A stretch of 27,905 nt of DNA from CADCTB01 sp036269435 (lineage in GTDB: Bacteria > Actinomycetota > Acidimicrobiia > Acidimicrobiales > AC-14), in the NCBI GenBank assembly GCA_036269435.1, contig DATASA010000035.1, positions 1 to 27,905 of the forward strand, read 5' to 3'. The number at the start of each line of letters is the position of its first letter. The first letter of the stretch is position 1. The translations under genes and the position numbers were made by a program. Under the pieces are notes generated by a model that worked only from the letters and a program-made list of their open reading frames with translations, was not told where the DNA came from and did no database searches. Positions 6,877 through 14,957 of the stretch are shown one piece after another.

Positions 6877-8350
6877 GGTCCTCGAGCTCGCGCCCCGCCG
6901 TCTCCGGATACGCGGCCAGCACCAGCATCGCCAGCAGGAGCGGGCCGGCCGCCACGATCGCCATGGCCGGGCCGATCCGGCCGATCCGCTGCGACAGCAC
7001 GCCGGCGAGGACGAGCCCGGCCCCGCTGCCGACGAGCGACGACACCGCGACCAGCCCGTTCGCCCGCCCCCTCAGTCCGGTGGGGAACAGCTCCGGCCCG
7101 TAGACGCCGAGGGCGGGGATGGCCGCGGCACCCAGGATGGTGCCGACGGTGGCGAAGGCCCACATGGCCCACCCCCGGGCGAAGAAGAAGGCCACCGTGA
7201 GCAGGGTGCCGAACACGAGGGCGCCCGCAGCCACCCGTCGGCGGCCCCGCACATCGGCCATGCGGCCACCCACCACGATCCCGATCGATCCGGGTGTACC
7301 GGCCGTCAACGAGAGCAGGGCGATGCGCCCGCCGCTGAACCCACGCTCGGTCCGTAGGAACTGGTTGCTGAACTGGGAGTTGGGCGCGGAGAACAGGTTC
7401 GACAGCAGCCCCGAGACGGCGAGGAGGACCAGCCGGCCGCCGTGGCCGCCCAGCGCGGCGTCGGGATGGCGAGCGACGTACCGGCGGCTCTCGGGGAGTC
7501 GCCGTCGAACCGCCCCCACGACCGGCAGGGCGAGCACGGGCAGCACGTACAACACCCGCCAGCCCCGCACGCCGAGGTCGGCCAGGCGCAGGGCGATCAC
7601 GCAGATCCCGGCGCCCAGCCCGCCGGCCATGGCGAGGAGGCTGACGGCGTAGGCGCGCGAGCCGGCCGGCATCTCCTCGGCGGCGACGATGGCGACGAGG
7701 ATCAGGATCGCGGTGGCGAAGGCGCGGGCGAGCAGCTGGCTCGCGGTGAGCCAGGCCAGCGACGGGGCTGCGGCGCCGGTGACGGCCAGCAGGCTTCCCG
7801 CGGTGGCCGACAGCACCAGCATGGCCTTGCGGCCCCGGCGGTCGGCCTGGACGACGACGAACAGGGCGACCAGCCCGCCGACGCGCACGAGGCTGCCGGC
7901 GATCCCGAGGGCCTCGTTCGACGAGCCGAACTCGTCGCCTGCGAAGGTGACCGTCTGGGTGAAGAGGGTGTTGAGGTAGCCGAAGGCGACGGTCAGCAGG
8001 GCGAGCGTGCCCAGCACCGACGCGGCGCGGGCGTCGAGGCGGGCCGGAGGTGCCCACCACGGGGCCTGGCCCCGGGCCGGCCGGGCGAGGGCCCGCTTGA
8101 AGGGCCAGCGGAAGAGCCAGCCGAAGTACGGCACGCCCAGGCGGAAGTCGATCGTCTGGGTGACGAGGACGTCGCCCGGCCGGGGACCGTCAGCCGTCTC
8201 GACGATCCGCAGGTAGAACTCGACCGGCCCGTCGGCCGCCTCGAAGCGACCGTCGCCCAGCGCCCGTTCGAGGAGCAGGTCCGTCCGCGGCTCCAGGATC
8301 TCCGCCAGCCCGGCCGCGTCGGTGGTGGTGCGCACGACGAGCCGGGACAC
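6836..8350 (-). CDS. MFS transporter with N-terminal soluble domain
   Basis: A 504-residue integral membrane permease. After ~107 soluble residues, about 12 hydrophobic helices follow in two halves. Motif A is seen twice, DRRGRK at 170-175 and GGRMADVRGRR at 361-371, and RRRLPESRRY (282-291) resembles the PESxR signature ending the first half of sugar-porter-type MFS proteins. Substrate cannot be read from the sequence. The N-terminal part (VVRTTT near the start, then TQTIDFRLGVPYFGWLF) looks like a START/SRPBCC-type ligand-binding fold, which is not a normal part of MFS transporters. The start is GTG 8350, seven bases after a TAGCTT -10 element. The gene diverges from nifU and converges on the hydrolase with a 41-base overlap. 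Confidence 0.87.
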   Translation of the reverse strand: MSRLVVRTTTDAAGLAEILEPRTDLLLERALGDGRFEAADGPVEFYLRIVETADGPRPGDVLVTQTIDFRLGVPYFGWLFRWPFKRALARPARGQAPWWAPPARLDARAASVLGTLALLTVAFGYLNTLFTQTVTFAGDEFGSSNEALGIAGSLVRVGGLVALFVVVQADRRGRKAMLVLSATAGSLLAVTGAAAPSLAWLTASQLLARAFATAILILVAIVAAEEMPAGSRAYAVSLLAMAGGLGAGICVIALRLADLGVRGWRVLYVLPVLALPVVGAVRRRLPESRRYVARHPDAALGGHGGRLVLLAVSGLLSNLFSAPNSQFSNQFLRTERGFSGGRIALLSLTAGTPGSIGIVVGGRMADVRGRRRVAAGALVFGTLLTVAFFFARGWAMWAFATVGTILGAAAIPALGVYGPELFPTGLRGRANGLVAVSSLVGSGAGLVLAGVLSQRIGRIGPAMAIVAAGPLLLAMLVLAAYPETAGRELEDLNPEDRPGPAPTP

Positions 8351-8357
8351 CGCCAGA

Positions 8358-8363
8358 AGCTAC
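8358..8363 (-). promoter_or_regulatory. -10 element of the MFS gene
   Basis: TAGCTT on the minus strand ends seven bases before GTG 8350. No ribosome-binding sequence lies between, consistent with leaderless transcription. Confidence 0.42.
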
Positions 8364-8405
8364 CTACACGGTTCGCCGGGAAGGAGTTCGCCCCGGGTGG
8401 GGTTG

Positions 8406-8411
8406 TAGCGT
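8406..8411 (+). promoter_or_regulatory. -10 element of the nifU-like gene
   Basis: TAGCGT lies six bases before ATG 8418, so the expected first transcribed base is at the start codon. No clear -35 is visible. Confidence 0.45.
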
Positions 8412-8417
8412 GGTGAC

Positions 8418-8687
8418 ATGAGCATGCAGGAGCAGTTGATGGAGGCGATCGAGGTCATCCGGCCCGCGTTGCAGGCCGACGGTGGCGACATGACGCTGGT
8501 CGGGCTCGACGAGGCCACCGGCCGCGTCGAGATCGAGCTGGTCGGCGCCTGCGGCAGCTGCCCCGCTTCCACCATGACGCTCAAGGCGGGTATCGAGCGC
8601 ATCCTGAAGGACCGCGTGCCCGGGGTCACCGAGATCGTCGCCGTGGGCGTCGACGACCCCCTCATGGACATCAGCAGCCACCACTAG
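8418..8687 (+). CDS. NifU-type iron-sulfur cluster scaffold
   Basis: An 89-residue stand-alone NifU C-terminal (Nfu-type) domain. Such proteins hold a 4Fe-4S cluster bridged between two monomers and pass it to apo-enzymes. The signature is GACGSCPAST, with C45 and C48 forming the CxxC; LQADGGDMTLV near residues 18-28 is the conserved N-terminal strand-turn of the family. The length fits the single-domain form. ATG 8418 is preceded by a TANNNT box at six bases. It stands alone between the MFS gene (divergent) and glgP (convergent, three-base gap), not in a suf or isc operon; the cysteine desulfurase at 18539 is its nearest functional partner in the window. Confidence 0.92.
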   Translation: MSMQEQLMEAIEVIRPALQADGGDMTLVGLDEATGRVEIELVGACGSCPASTMTLKAGIERILKDRVPGVTEIVAVGVDDPLMDISSHH

Positions 8688-8690
8688 CGG

Positions 8691-11273
8691 CTAGCCGACG
8701 CCGGCGTCGGCCCCCGCAGGCGCGGCGTGCGCGGCCCAGGCCACCCGCCCGAGCTCGGCGAACGTCTTCAGGTCGGGATGGGCGGGCACGACCCGCACGG
8801 TGAAGCCGTAGCGCCCGGCCCGCTCGCAGGTGAACGAACCCTCGTAGCGGAAGTGGCCCTGGGAGGTCGCGCCGTCGGCGAGGGCAGGCGGCCGCAGCGC
8901 CATCGTCGCGATGGACGTTTCCGTGAGCTCGTCCGTCGGGCCGACGGGACCGTGCAGGAGCTGGACGTGCACGTCGTCGGGGCCCAACGTCCCGAGCGCC
9001 ACGTCGGCCGAGACGCCACGGTCGCGCCCGAGGTCGATGGTCTGGCTCTCGCTCTCGATGTCGCCGACCGCCACGGCGGCCCATCCGTCGACGACCCGCT
9101 TCTTCCACGCCGCCAGCGCCCGAGCCCGCTCGTGGTGCCCGCCCGACATGATGTCCGCGCCGGCGGCGGCGGGCTCATACAGGTCCTCGACGTAGTCGCG
9201 GACCATGCGGCTGGCCGAGACCTCGGGGCCGAGGGTCCGCAGGGAGTGGCGGACGCGGTGGAGCCAGCGGACGGGGGGCCGGCTGGGCGCCCGCTCGTAG
9301 AAGAGCGGGACGATCTGGCGCTCGAGCAGGTCGAACAGGCTGGCCGCCTCGGCCTGGTCCCGGCGGCCGAGGTCGTCCCATCCCTCGGTGGAGGCGATGG
9401 CCCAGCCGTTCTCGCCGTCGAAGTACTCGTCCCACCACCCGTCGCGGATGGACAGGTTGAGGGCGCCGTTGAGGGCGGCCTTCTCGCCGCTGGTCCCGCA
9501 GGCCTCCAGCGGGCGACGGGGCGTGTTCAGCCACACGTCGCACCCCTGGAGCAGCATGCGGGCCAACGCCATGTCGTAGTCCTCGAGAAACGCCACCCGG
9601 TGGCGGACGTCCTCCTGGCGGGAGAACTGCACCACCTGGCGGATGAGGTCCTTGCCGAGGTCGTCGGCCGGGTGGGCCTTGCCGGCGAAGAGCAGCTGAA
9701 TGGGGCGGTCGGCGTCGAGCAGGAGGCGCTTCAGCCGGTCGGCCTGGGTGAGCAGCAGGGTCGCCCGCTTGTAGGGCGCGAAACGCCGGGCGAACCCGAT
9801 GGTGAGCACGCCGGGGTCGAACGCCTCGTCGCACCAGGCCGTGTCCGGCTCGGACAGCCCCCGGGCCAGCGCCGCGTCCCGGAGCCGCCGGCGCACGTAG
9901 GCGACCAGCCGCTCCCGGGCCTGCTGGCGGGCCCGCCACAGCTCGTCGTCGCCCGCGTCGTCCATCCGCGCCCACCGGTCGGCCCCCGCCTCGTGCCACT
10001 CGGGCAGGACGTGGCGGTCGAACAGGTCGCGCATCTCCGATGACACCCACGTGCGGGAGTGCACGCCGTTGGTCACCGAGCGGATCGGCAGCTCCTCGAC
10101 CGGCACGCCCGGCCAGACAGGGGCGAAGATCTGTCGACTCACCACCCCATGGAGCTTCGAGACGCCATTGGCCGAGGCGGCCAGGCGCAGGCCCATGACG
10201 GCCATGTTGAACGGGGCGTCGGCCGGCTCCCCGGGCTGATGGCCGAGGGCCATGACCCGGTCGAAGTCGACGTCGCACTCGTCGGCCCAGCCCTTGAAAT
10301 AGCGCTCCATGAGCCAACGGGGGAAGCGGTCCATGCCGGCAGGGACCGGCGTGTGGGTGGTGAAGACCGTCCCGGCCCGGACCGCTTCGATGGCCTCGTC
10401 GAACCTCAGCCCTTCGTCGACGATGGCCCGTCGTACCCGTTCGAGGCCCAGGAAGCCGGCGTGGCCCTCATTGGTGTGGAACACCTGGAACTCGTGGCCG
10501 AGCTGCTCCAGGGCGCGGACGCCGCCGACGCCCAGCAGGATCTCCTGGCGCAGCCGGTGCTCGGTGTCGCCTCCGTAGAGGCGGTCGGTGACCGTGCGGG
10601 AGTCGTCGTCGTTCTCCTCCACGTCGGTGTCGAGCATGTAGAGGGGGACCCGGCCGACCTCCGCCTTCCAGATCCGGGCCAGCAGCGCCCTGCCGGCCAG
10701 GTCGACCTGCACCCGCGTGCCGTCGATGGGCGTGAGGGCCATGACGTGGGGGTCGAGGTCGACGTAGCGCTCCTTCTGCCACCCGTCCGGGTTGAGCTCC
10801 TGGCGGAAGTACCCCTGGTGGTAGAAGAGGCCGACGCCGACGAGAGGCACGCCGAGGCCGCTGGCCGCCTTCAGGTGGTCGCCGGCCAGCACGCCGAGGC
10901 CGCCCGAGTACTGGGGCAGGGCCTCGGCGATGCCGAACTCGGGGGAGAAGTAGGCCACCGACCGCAGGGCGCCGCTACGGCCCTGGAACCAGCGGTCGGC
11001 CTCGAGGTCGCGGCGCAGGTCGTCGTGCACCTCGGTCATGAACGACAGGAACGCCCGGTCGGCGGCCAGCGTGTCGAGCCGACGACGGTCGACCAGGGCC
11101 AGCAGCCGGATGGGGTCGTGGCCGCTCGCCTCCCACGCCTCCGGCTCCACCCAGCGGAACAGGTCCTGCGTCCGGTCGTCCCACGACCACCGCAGGTTCA
11201 TGGCCAGGGCGTGGAGCGAGGCCAGCCGCCCCGGAAGCCGGGGTTGGACGGTAAAGCTGCGGAGCGCCCTCAT
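8691..11273 (-). CDS. glgP: alpha-glucan (glycogen/maltodextrin) phosphorylase, DUF3417 type
   Basis: Phosphorolyses alpha-1,4-glucan from the non-reducing end to glucose 1-phosphate; a GT35, PLP-dependent, cytosolic enzyme. It is 860 residues from ATG 11273. The N-terminal ~100 residues (LHALAMNLRWSWD) are the DUF3417 cap of the bacterial AgP subgroup. The core shows AYFSPEFGIAEALPQYSGGLG (written here as AYFSPEFG and QYSGGLGVLAGDH, 107-132), HTNEGHAGF (266-274), HTPVPAGMDRF (307-317) and RFAPYKRATLLL. The PLP lysine is K598 in CGTSGEKAALNGALNLS, where many relatives have Met before the Lys. The last ~150 residues are a C-terminal extension with no visible catalytic motif. The frame is open a further 1.8 kb upstream, but that is a shadow of glgE on the other strand. 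It is divergent from the GlgE operon, so breakdown and synthesis share a control region. Confidence 0.94.
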   Translation of the reverse strand: MRALRSFTVQPRLPGRLASLHALAMNLRWSWDDRTQDLFRWVEPEAWEASGHDPIRLLALVDRRRLDTLAADRAFLSFMTEVHDDLRRDLEADRWFQGRSGALRSVAYFSPEFGIAEALPQYSGGLGVLAGDHLKAASGLGVPLVGVGLFYHQGYFRQELNPDGWQKERYVDLDPHVMALTPIDGTRVQVDLAGRALLARIWKAEVGRVPLYMLDTDVEENDDDSRTVTDRLYGGDTEHRLRQEILLGVGGVRALEQLGHEFQVFHTNEGHAGFLGLERVRRAIVDEGLRFDEAIEAVRAGTVFTTHTPVPAGMDRFPRWLMERYFKGWADECDVDFDRVMALGHQPGEPADAPFNMAVMGLRLAASANGVSKLHGVVSRQIFAPVWPGVPVEELPIRSVTNGVHSRTWVSSEMRDLFDRHVLPEWHEAGADRWARMDDAGDDELWRARQQARERLVAYVRRRLRDAALARGLSEPDTAWCDEAFDPGVLTIGFARRFAPYKRATLLLTQADRLKRLLLDADRPIQLLFAGKAHPADDLGKDLIRQVVQFSRQEDVRHRVAFLEDYDMALARMLLQGCDVWLNTPRRPLEACGTSGEKAALNGALNLSIRDGWWDEYFDGENGWAIASTEGWDDLGRRDQAEAASLFDLLERQIVPLFYERAPSRPPVRWLHRVRHSLRTLGPEVSASRMVRDYVEDLYEPAAAGADIMSGGHHERARALAAWKKRVVDGWAAVAVGDIESESQTIDLGRDRGVSADVALGTLGPDDVHVQLLHGPVGPTDELTETSIATMALRPPALADGATSQGHFRYEGSFTCERAGRYGFTVRVVPAHPDLKTFAELGRVAWAAHAAPAGADAGVG

Positions 11274-11282
11274 CGGGCCTAG

Positions 11283-11288
11283 ACCGTA
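11283..11288 (-). promoter_or_regulatory. -10 element of glgP
   Basis: TACGGT on the minus strand ends nine bases before ATG 11273. It faces away from the glgE promoter in the same 75-base gap. Confidence 0.4.
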
Positions 11289-11313
11289 GTGCCCGGACGG
11301 AGGGCCGTCGCGT

Positions 11314-11342
11314 GTGACAGAGCGGCGAAAGCCGGGTACACC
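11314..11342 (+). promoter_or_regulatory. promoter of the glgE-treS-mak-glgB operon
   Basis: GTGACA (11314-11319) and TACACC (11337-11342) are separated by 17 bases, a normal sigma-A-type spacing. The -10 ends six bases before GTG 11349, so the transcript should begin at or next to the start codon. This is the only promoter in the window where a fair -35 can also be seen. Confidence 0.5.
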
Positions 11343-11348
11343 ATCGGG

Positions 11349-13157
11349 GTGATCGGTCGCATCGTCATTGATGACCCGCGCCCGCGTACTCCTGGCGGCC
11401 ATCCGGCGAAGGCGGTGATCGGTGAGTCCGTACGGGTGTCGGCCGACGTCTTCCGGGACGGCCACGACATCCTGGCCGCGCGGGTGCAGTGGCGCCCGGT
11501 GGGTGAGACCAAGTGGCGTGACGCGCCGATGGAGCCGCTCGGCAACGACCGCTGGGAGGCGGTGGTGGAACCGGCGGCGCTGGGCCTGCACGAATACGTC
11601 ATCGAGGCGTGGACCGACCGACTGGCGACGTTGGCCCACGACATCGAGGTCAAAGAGGCCGCCGGCGAGCCCGTGGACGTCGAGCTGGCCGAGGCGGAGC
11701 TCGAACGGAAGGCGCAGAAGAAGGGCCGTACGCCGCCCGACCTCACCCGCATCGCCCCGCTGCCGCTCTGGGTCGACCGGGAACGGGCGCTCGTCGGCGC
11801 CTGGTACGAGCTGTTCCCCCGTTCCGAGGGCGGCCTGCGCCGCGCCGCGCAGAGCCGGCTGCCCGGCGTCGCCGCCATGGGCTTCGACGTCGTGTACCTG
11901 CCGCCGGTCCACCCCATCGGCCGGTCCCACCGCAAGGGCCCGAACAACACCCTCGAGGCCGGCCCGACCGACCCGGGCAGCCCGTGGGCCATCGGCAACG
12001 AGCAGGGCGGCCATACCGCGGTGGACCCCGGTCTGGGCACGATCGACGACTTCGACGCCTTCGTCGCCGCCGCCGGGGAGTTGGGCCTGGAGGTGGCCCT
12101 CGACTACGCCCTGCAGTGCTCGCCCGACCACCCGTGGGTCACGGAGCACCCCGAGTGGTTCCACCGCCGCCCCGACGGGACGATCAAGTACGCCGAGAAC
12201 CCGCCCAAGAAGTACCAGGACATCTACCCGATCAACTTCTGGCCGGCGGACGACGCCGATCGCGTCGCCCTTTGGCAGGCGTGCAAGGAGATCCTCGAGT
12301 TCTGGATCGGCCACGGCATCCGCATCTTCCGGGTGGACAACCCGCACACCAAGCCGCTGGCGTTCTGGGAGTGGGTCATCCCGGAGATCCAGACGACGCA
12401 CCCCGAGACGCTCTTCCTCGCCGAGGCGTTCACCCGGCCGAGGATGATGGCCAAGCTGGCCGAGGTGGGATTCAGCCAGGGCTACACGTACTTCACCTGG
12501 CGGAACACCCGGGAGGAGTTCGAGGAGTACCTCACCGAGCTGACCGAGGGCCCGACCGTCGACTACATGCGCCCCAACTTCTGGCCGAACACGCCGGACA
12601 TCCTCGCCGGCCCCCTGCGCAACGGCCCACCGGCCGCGTTCCGCCTGCGGTTGCTGTTGGCGGCCACGCTCGTCCCCAGCTACGGCGTGTACAGCGGCTA
12701 CGAGCTGTGCGAGAACGAGCCGGCGTCGCCCGCCAACGAGGAGTACCTGCACTCGGAGAAGTACGAGGTCAAGCACCGTGACTGGCAGCGCACGGACTCC
12801 TTGGCCCCGTTCCTGACCGGCCTGAACGGGATACGTCGGCGCCACCCGGCCTTCGCCGAGCTGCGCAACATCCACTTCCACCGGTCCAACTACGACCAGA
12901 TCCTCGTGTGGTCGAAGGTGACCGGCGAGGATCGGATGCTGATGATCGCCAACCTCGATCCGTACGCGTTCCACGAGGACACGATCGACCTCGACCTGGC
13001 CGAGCTCGACCTGCCCGCCAACGCGCCCTACTCGGTGACCGACGAGCTCACCGGCGCGACCTGGTTCTGGTACGGGGCCACCCAGTACGTCCGGCTCGAC
13101 CCCGCGGTCCAGCCGGGCCACGTCCTGCACCTCACCCCGTTGCTGGTCCCGGCATGA
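11349..13157 (+). CDS. glgE: alpha-1,4-glucan:maltose-1-phosphate maltosyltransferase
   Basis: Transfers maltosyl units from alpha-maltose 1-phosphate to the non-reducing end of alpha-1,4-glucan (GH13_3), the elongating step of the GlgE pathway. It has 602 residues from GTG 11349, somewhat shorter than the ~650-700 common in the family. Residues 1-~105 form the N-terminal beta domain, with the barrel after it. The GlgE-typical PPVHPIGRSHRKGPNN is at 185-200. The nucleophile is D330 (FRVDNPHTKP) and the acid/base E359 (LAEAFTRP). A C-terminal beta domain ends LHLTPLLVPA. An earlier in-frame start is rejected because the 20 extra residues lie upstream of the promoter. The stop overlaps treS (ATGA), and treS, mak and glgB follow in order, completing the pathway. 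Confidence 0.96.
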   Translation: MIGRIVIDDPRPRTPGGHPAKAVIGESVRVSADVFRDGHDILAARVQWRPVGETKWRDAPMEPLGNDRWEAVVEPAALGLHEYVIEAWTDRLATLAHDIEVKEAAGEPVDVELAEAELERKAQKKGRTPPDLTRIAPLPLWVDRERALVGAWYELFPRSEGGLRRAAQSRLPGVAAMGFDVVYLPPVHPIGRSHRKGPNNTLEAGPTDPGSPWAIGNEQGGHTAVDPGLGTIDDFDAFVAAAGELGLEVALDYALQCSPDHPWVTEHPEWFHRRPDGTIKYAENPPKKYQDIYPINFWPADDADRVALWQACKEILEFWIGHGIRIFRVDNPHTKPLAFWEWVIPEIQTTHPETLFLAEAFTRPRMMAKLAEVGFSQGYTYFTWRNTREEFEEYLTELTEGPTVDYMRPNFWPNTPDILAGPLRNGPPAAFRLRLLLAATLVPSYGVYSGYELCENEPASPANEEYLHSEKYEVKHRDWQRTDSLAPFLTGLNGIRRRHPAFAELRNIHFHRSNYDQILVWSKVTGEDRMLMIANLDPYAFHEDTIDLDLAELDLPANAPYSVTDELTGATWFWYGATQYVRLDPAVQPGHVLHLTPLLVPA

Positions 13158-14812
13158 TCGACGAGAGCGACGAGCGCTGGTACCAGCGCGCCGTCTTCTA
13201 CGAGGTCCTCGTCCGCGGCTTCTTCGACGCCAACAACGACGGCACCGGCGACATCAAGGGCATCACCCAGCGCCTGGACCACATCCAGTGGCTCGGCGCG
13301 GACTGCCTGTGGCTGCTCCCGTTCTTCCAGTCGCCCCTGCGCGACGGTGGCTACGACATCAGCGACTTCTTTTCGATCCTGCCCGAGTACGGGGACCTGG
13401 CCGACGTCGTCGAGCTGATCGAGGAGTGCCACCGGCGCGGCCTGCGGGTCATCGCCGACCTGGTCATGAACCACACCAGCGACCAGCACCCGTGGTTCCA
13501 GGAGTCACGCCAGGACCGGACCAACCCGAAGGCCGACTGGTACGTCTGGCACGACGACGACCAGCGCTACTCCGACGCCCGCATCATCTTCGTCGACACC
13601 GAACGCTCGAACTGGTCCTGGGATCCGCAGCGCCAGCAGTACTACTGGCACCGCTTCTTCAACCACCAGCCGGACCTCAACTACGACAACCCCGAGGTCT
13701 GCCAGGCCATGCTCGACGTCTGCCGCTTCTGGCTCGACCTCGGCCTCGACGGCTTCCGGCTCGACGCGGTGCCCTACCTGTTCGAGCGCGACGGGACCAA
13801 CGGCGAGAACCTGCCCGAGACCCACGAGTTCCTCCGGCGCCTGCGCAAGGAGGTCGACTCCACCCACCCCGGCAAGGTGCTGCTGGCCGAGGCCAACCAG
13901 TGGCCCGCGGACGTCGTCGACTACTTCGGCGAGGGCGACGAGTGCCACATGTGCTTCCACTTCCCGCTCATGCCCCGCATGTTCATGGCCGTGCGACGGG
14001 AGCAGCGGTATCCGATCACCGAGATCCTGGCCCAGACGCCGCCCATTCCCGAGGGCGCCCAGTGGGGGATCTTCCTGCGCAACCACGACGAGCTGACGCT
14101 GGAGATGGTCACCGACGACGAGCGCGACTACATGTACAACGAGTACGCCAAGGACCCGCGCATGAAGCGCAACATCGGCATCGGCCGCCGCCTGGCGCCG
14201 CTCGTCGACAACAACCGCGAGGTCGCCGAGCTGCTCCACGCCCTGCTTTTCAGCCTGCCCGGCAGTCCGGTGCTCTACTACGGGGACGAGATCGGCATGG
14301 GCGACAACATCTACCTGGGTGACCGCGACGGCGTCCGCACACCGATGCAGTGGACGCCCGACCGAAACGCCGGCTTCAGCAAGGCCGACTTCGCCCAGCT
14401 CTACCTGCCCCCGCTGATGGACCCGGTCTACGGGTACCCGGCCGTGAACGTCGAGGCCGAGCAGCGCGACCCGGGCTCGTTCCTGCACTGGATGCAGCGG
14501 ACCCTGCAGGTCCGCCGCCAGCACGGCGACGTGTTCGGCATGGGCAGCCTGGACGTCCTGTCGGCGGAGAACCCGTCCGTGTTCGCCTTCCTGCGCCAGC
14601 TGGGCGAACGCGTCGTGCTCTGCGTCAACAACCTGAGCCGCTTCGCCCAGCCAGTGGAGCTGCAGCTGGCCCGCCTGGCCGGCAAGGTCCCCGTCGAGCT
14701 GTTCGGCCGGGTCCCGTTCCCGGCCATCGGTGAGCTCCCCTACCTCCTGACCCTCGGCGGCCACGGCTTCTACTGGTTCGAGCTGGCCGACCCACCGGCG
14801 GCGAGTCAGTGA
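13154..14812 (+). CDS. treS: trehalose synthase (maltose alpha-D-glucosyltransferase)
   Basis: Interconverts trehalose and maltose (GH13_16) and supplies maltose to the kinase encoded next. It has 552 residues. Recognisable are RWYQRAVFYEVLVRGFFDAN at the start, ADLVMNHTSDQHPWF (101-115), the nucleophile D204 in GFRLDAVPYL, the acid/base E246 in LLAEANQWP, and the transition-state Asp D312 in FLRNHDELTLE. The protein ends after a C-terminal beta domain. There is no fused maltokinase domain; the kinase is a separate gene. ATG 13154 overlaps the glgE stop by four bases. The stop codon TGA (14810-14812) lies in the first copy of the 30-bp hairpin repeat array, so the mRNA folds into stable structure directly at the end of the gene. 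Confidence 0.96.
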   Translation: MIDESDERWYQRAVFYEVLVRGFFDANNDGTGDIKGITQRLDHIQWLGADCLWLLPFFQSPLRDGGYDISDFFSILPEYGDLADVVELIEECHRRGLRVIADLVMNHTSDQHPWFQESRQDRTNPKADWYVWHDDDQRYSDARIIFVDTERSNWSWDPQRQQYYWHRFFNHQPDLNYDNPEVCQAMLDVCRFWLDLGLDGFRLDAVPYLFERDGTNGENLPETHEFLRRLRKEVDSTHPGKVLLAEANQWPADVVDYFGEGDECHMCFHFPLMPRMFMAVRREQRYPITEILAQTPPIPEGAQWGIFLRNHDELTLEMVTDDERDYMYNEYAKDPRMKRNIGIGRRLAPLVDNNREVAELLHALLFSLPGSPVLYYGDEIGMGDNIYLGDRDGVRTPMQWTPDRNAGFSKADFAQLYLPPLMDPVYGYPAVNVEAEQRDPGSFLHWMQRTLQVRRQHGDVFGMGSLDVLSAENPSVFAFLRQLGERVVLCVNNLSRFAQPVELQLARLAGKVPVELFGRVPFPAIGELPYLLTLGGHGFYWFELADPPAASQ

Positions 14813-14921
14813 CCCGCCCGGGAGGCGGGCCCAGAAGCCAGACCCGCCCGGGAGGCGGGTCCAGGAGCCAGACCCGCCCGGGAGGCGGGTCCAGAAGCCA
14901 GACCCGCCCGGGAGGCGGGTC
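14811..14921 (+). repeat. array of four hairpin-forming repeats, 30-bp period
   Basis: Units start at 14811, 14841, 14871 and 14901 with an exact 30-base period; the last is about 21 bases. Each holds arms GACCCGCC and GGCGGGTC around the loop CGGGA, an 8-bp stem and 5-base loop, followed by the nine-base linker CAGAAGCCA (CAGGAGCCA in the second unit). The first unit has C for T in the right arm (14830), breaking one pair. There is no T tract. The array fills most of the 145-base gap between treS and mak. It could slow RNase decay, attenuate transcription into mak-glgB, or bind a protein. Copy number elsewhere in the genome is unknown. Confidence 0.93.
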
Positions 14922-14942
14922 GATGGTGGCCAAAGGCCCTCC

Positions 14943-14950
14943 GGAGGAGG
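14943..14950 (+). promoter_or_regulatory. strong ribosome binding site of mak
   Basis: GGAGGAGG lies seven bases before GTG 14958 and settles the start of mak. Its strength contrasts with the promoter-proximal genes here that have none, and fits re-initiation of translation after the hairpin array. Confidence 0.75.
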
Positions 14951-14957
14951 CGCACCT

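Noticed and set aside
11274..13130. N-terminal extension of glgP by over 600 residues
   Set aside because: The open frame upstream of ATG 11273 is the antisense shadow of glgE, which has clear catalytic motifs on the plus strand.
14811..14921. CRISPR array
   Set aside because: The period is exactly 30 bases and the 'spacers' are near-identical nine-mers, so there are no unique spacers; no cas gene is nearby.
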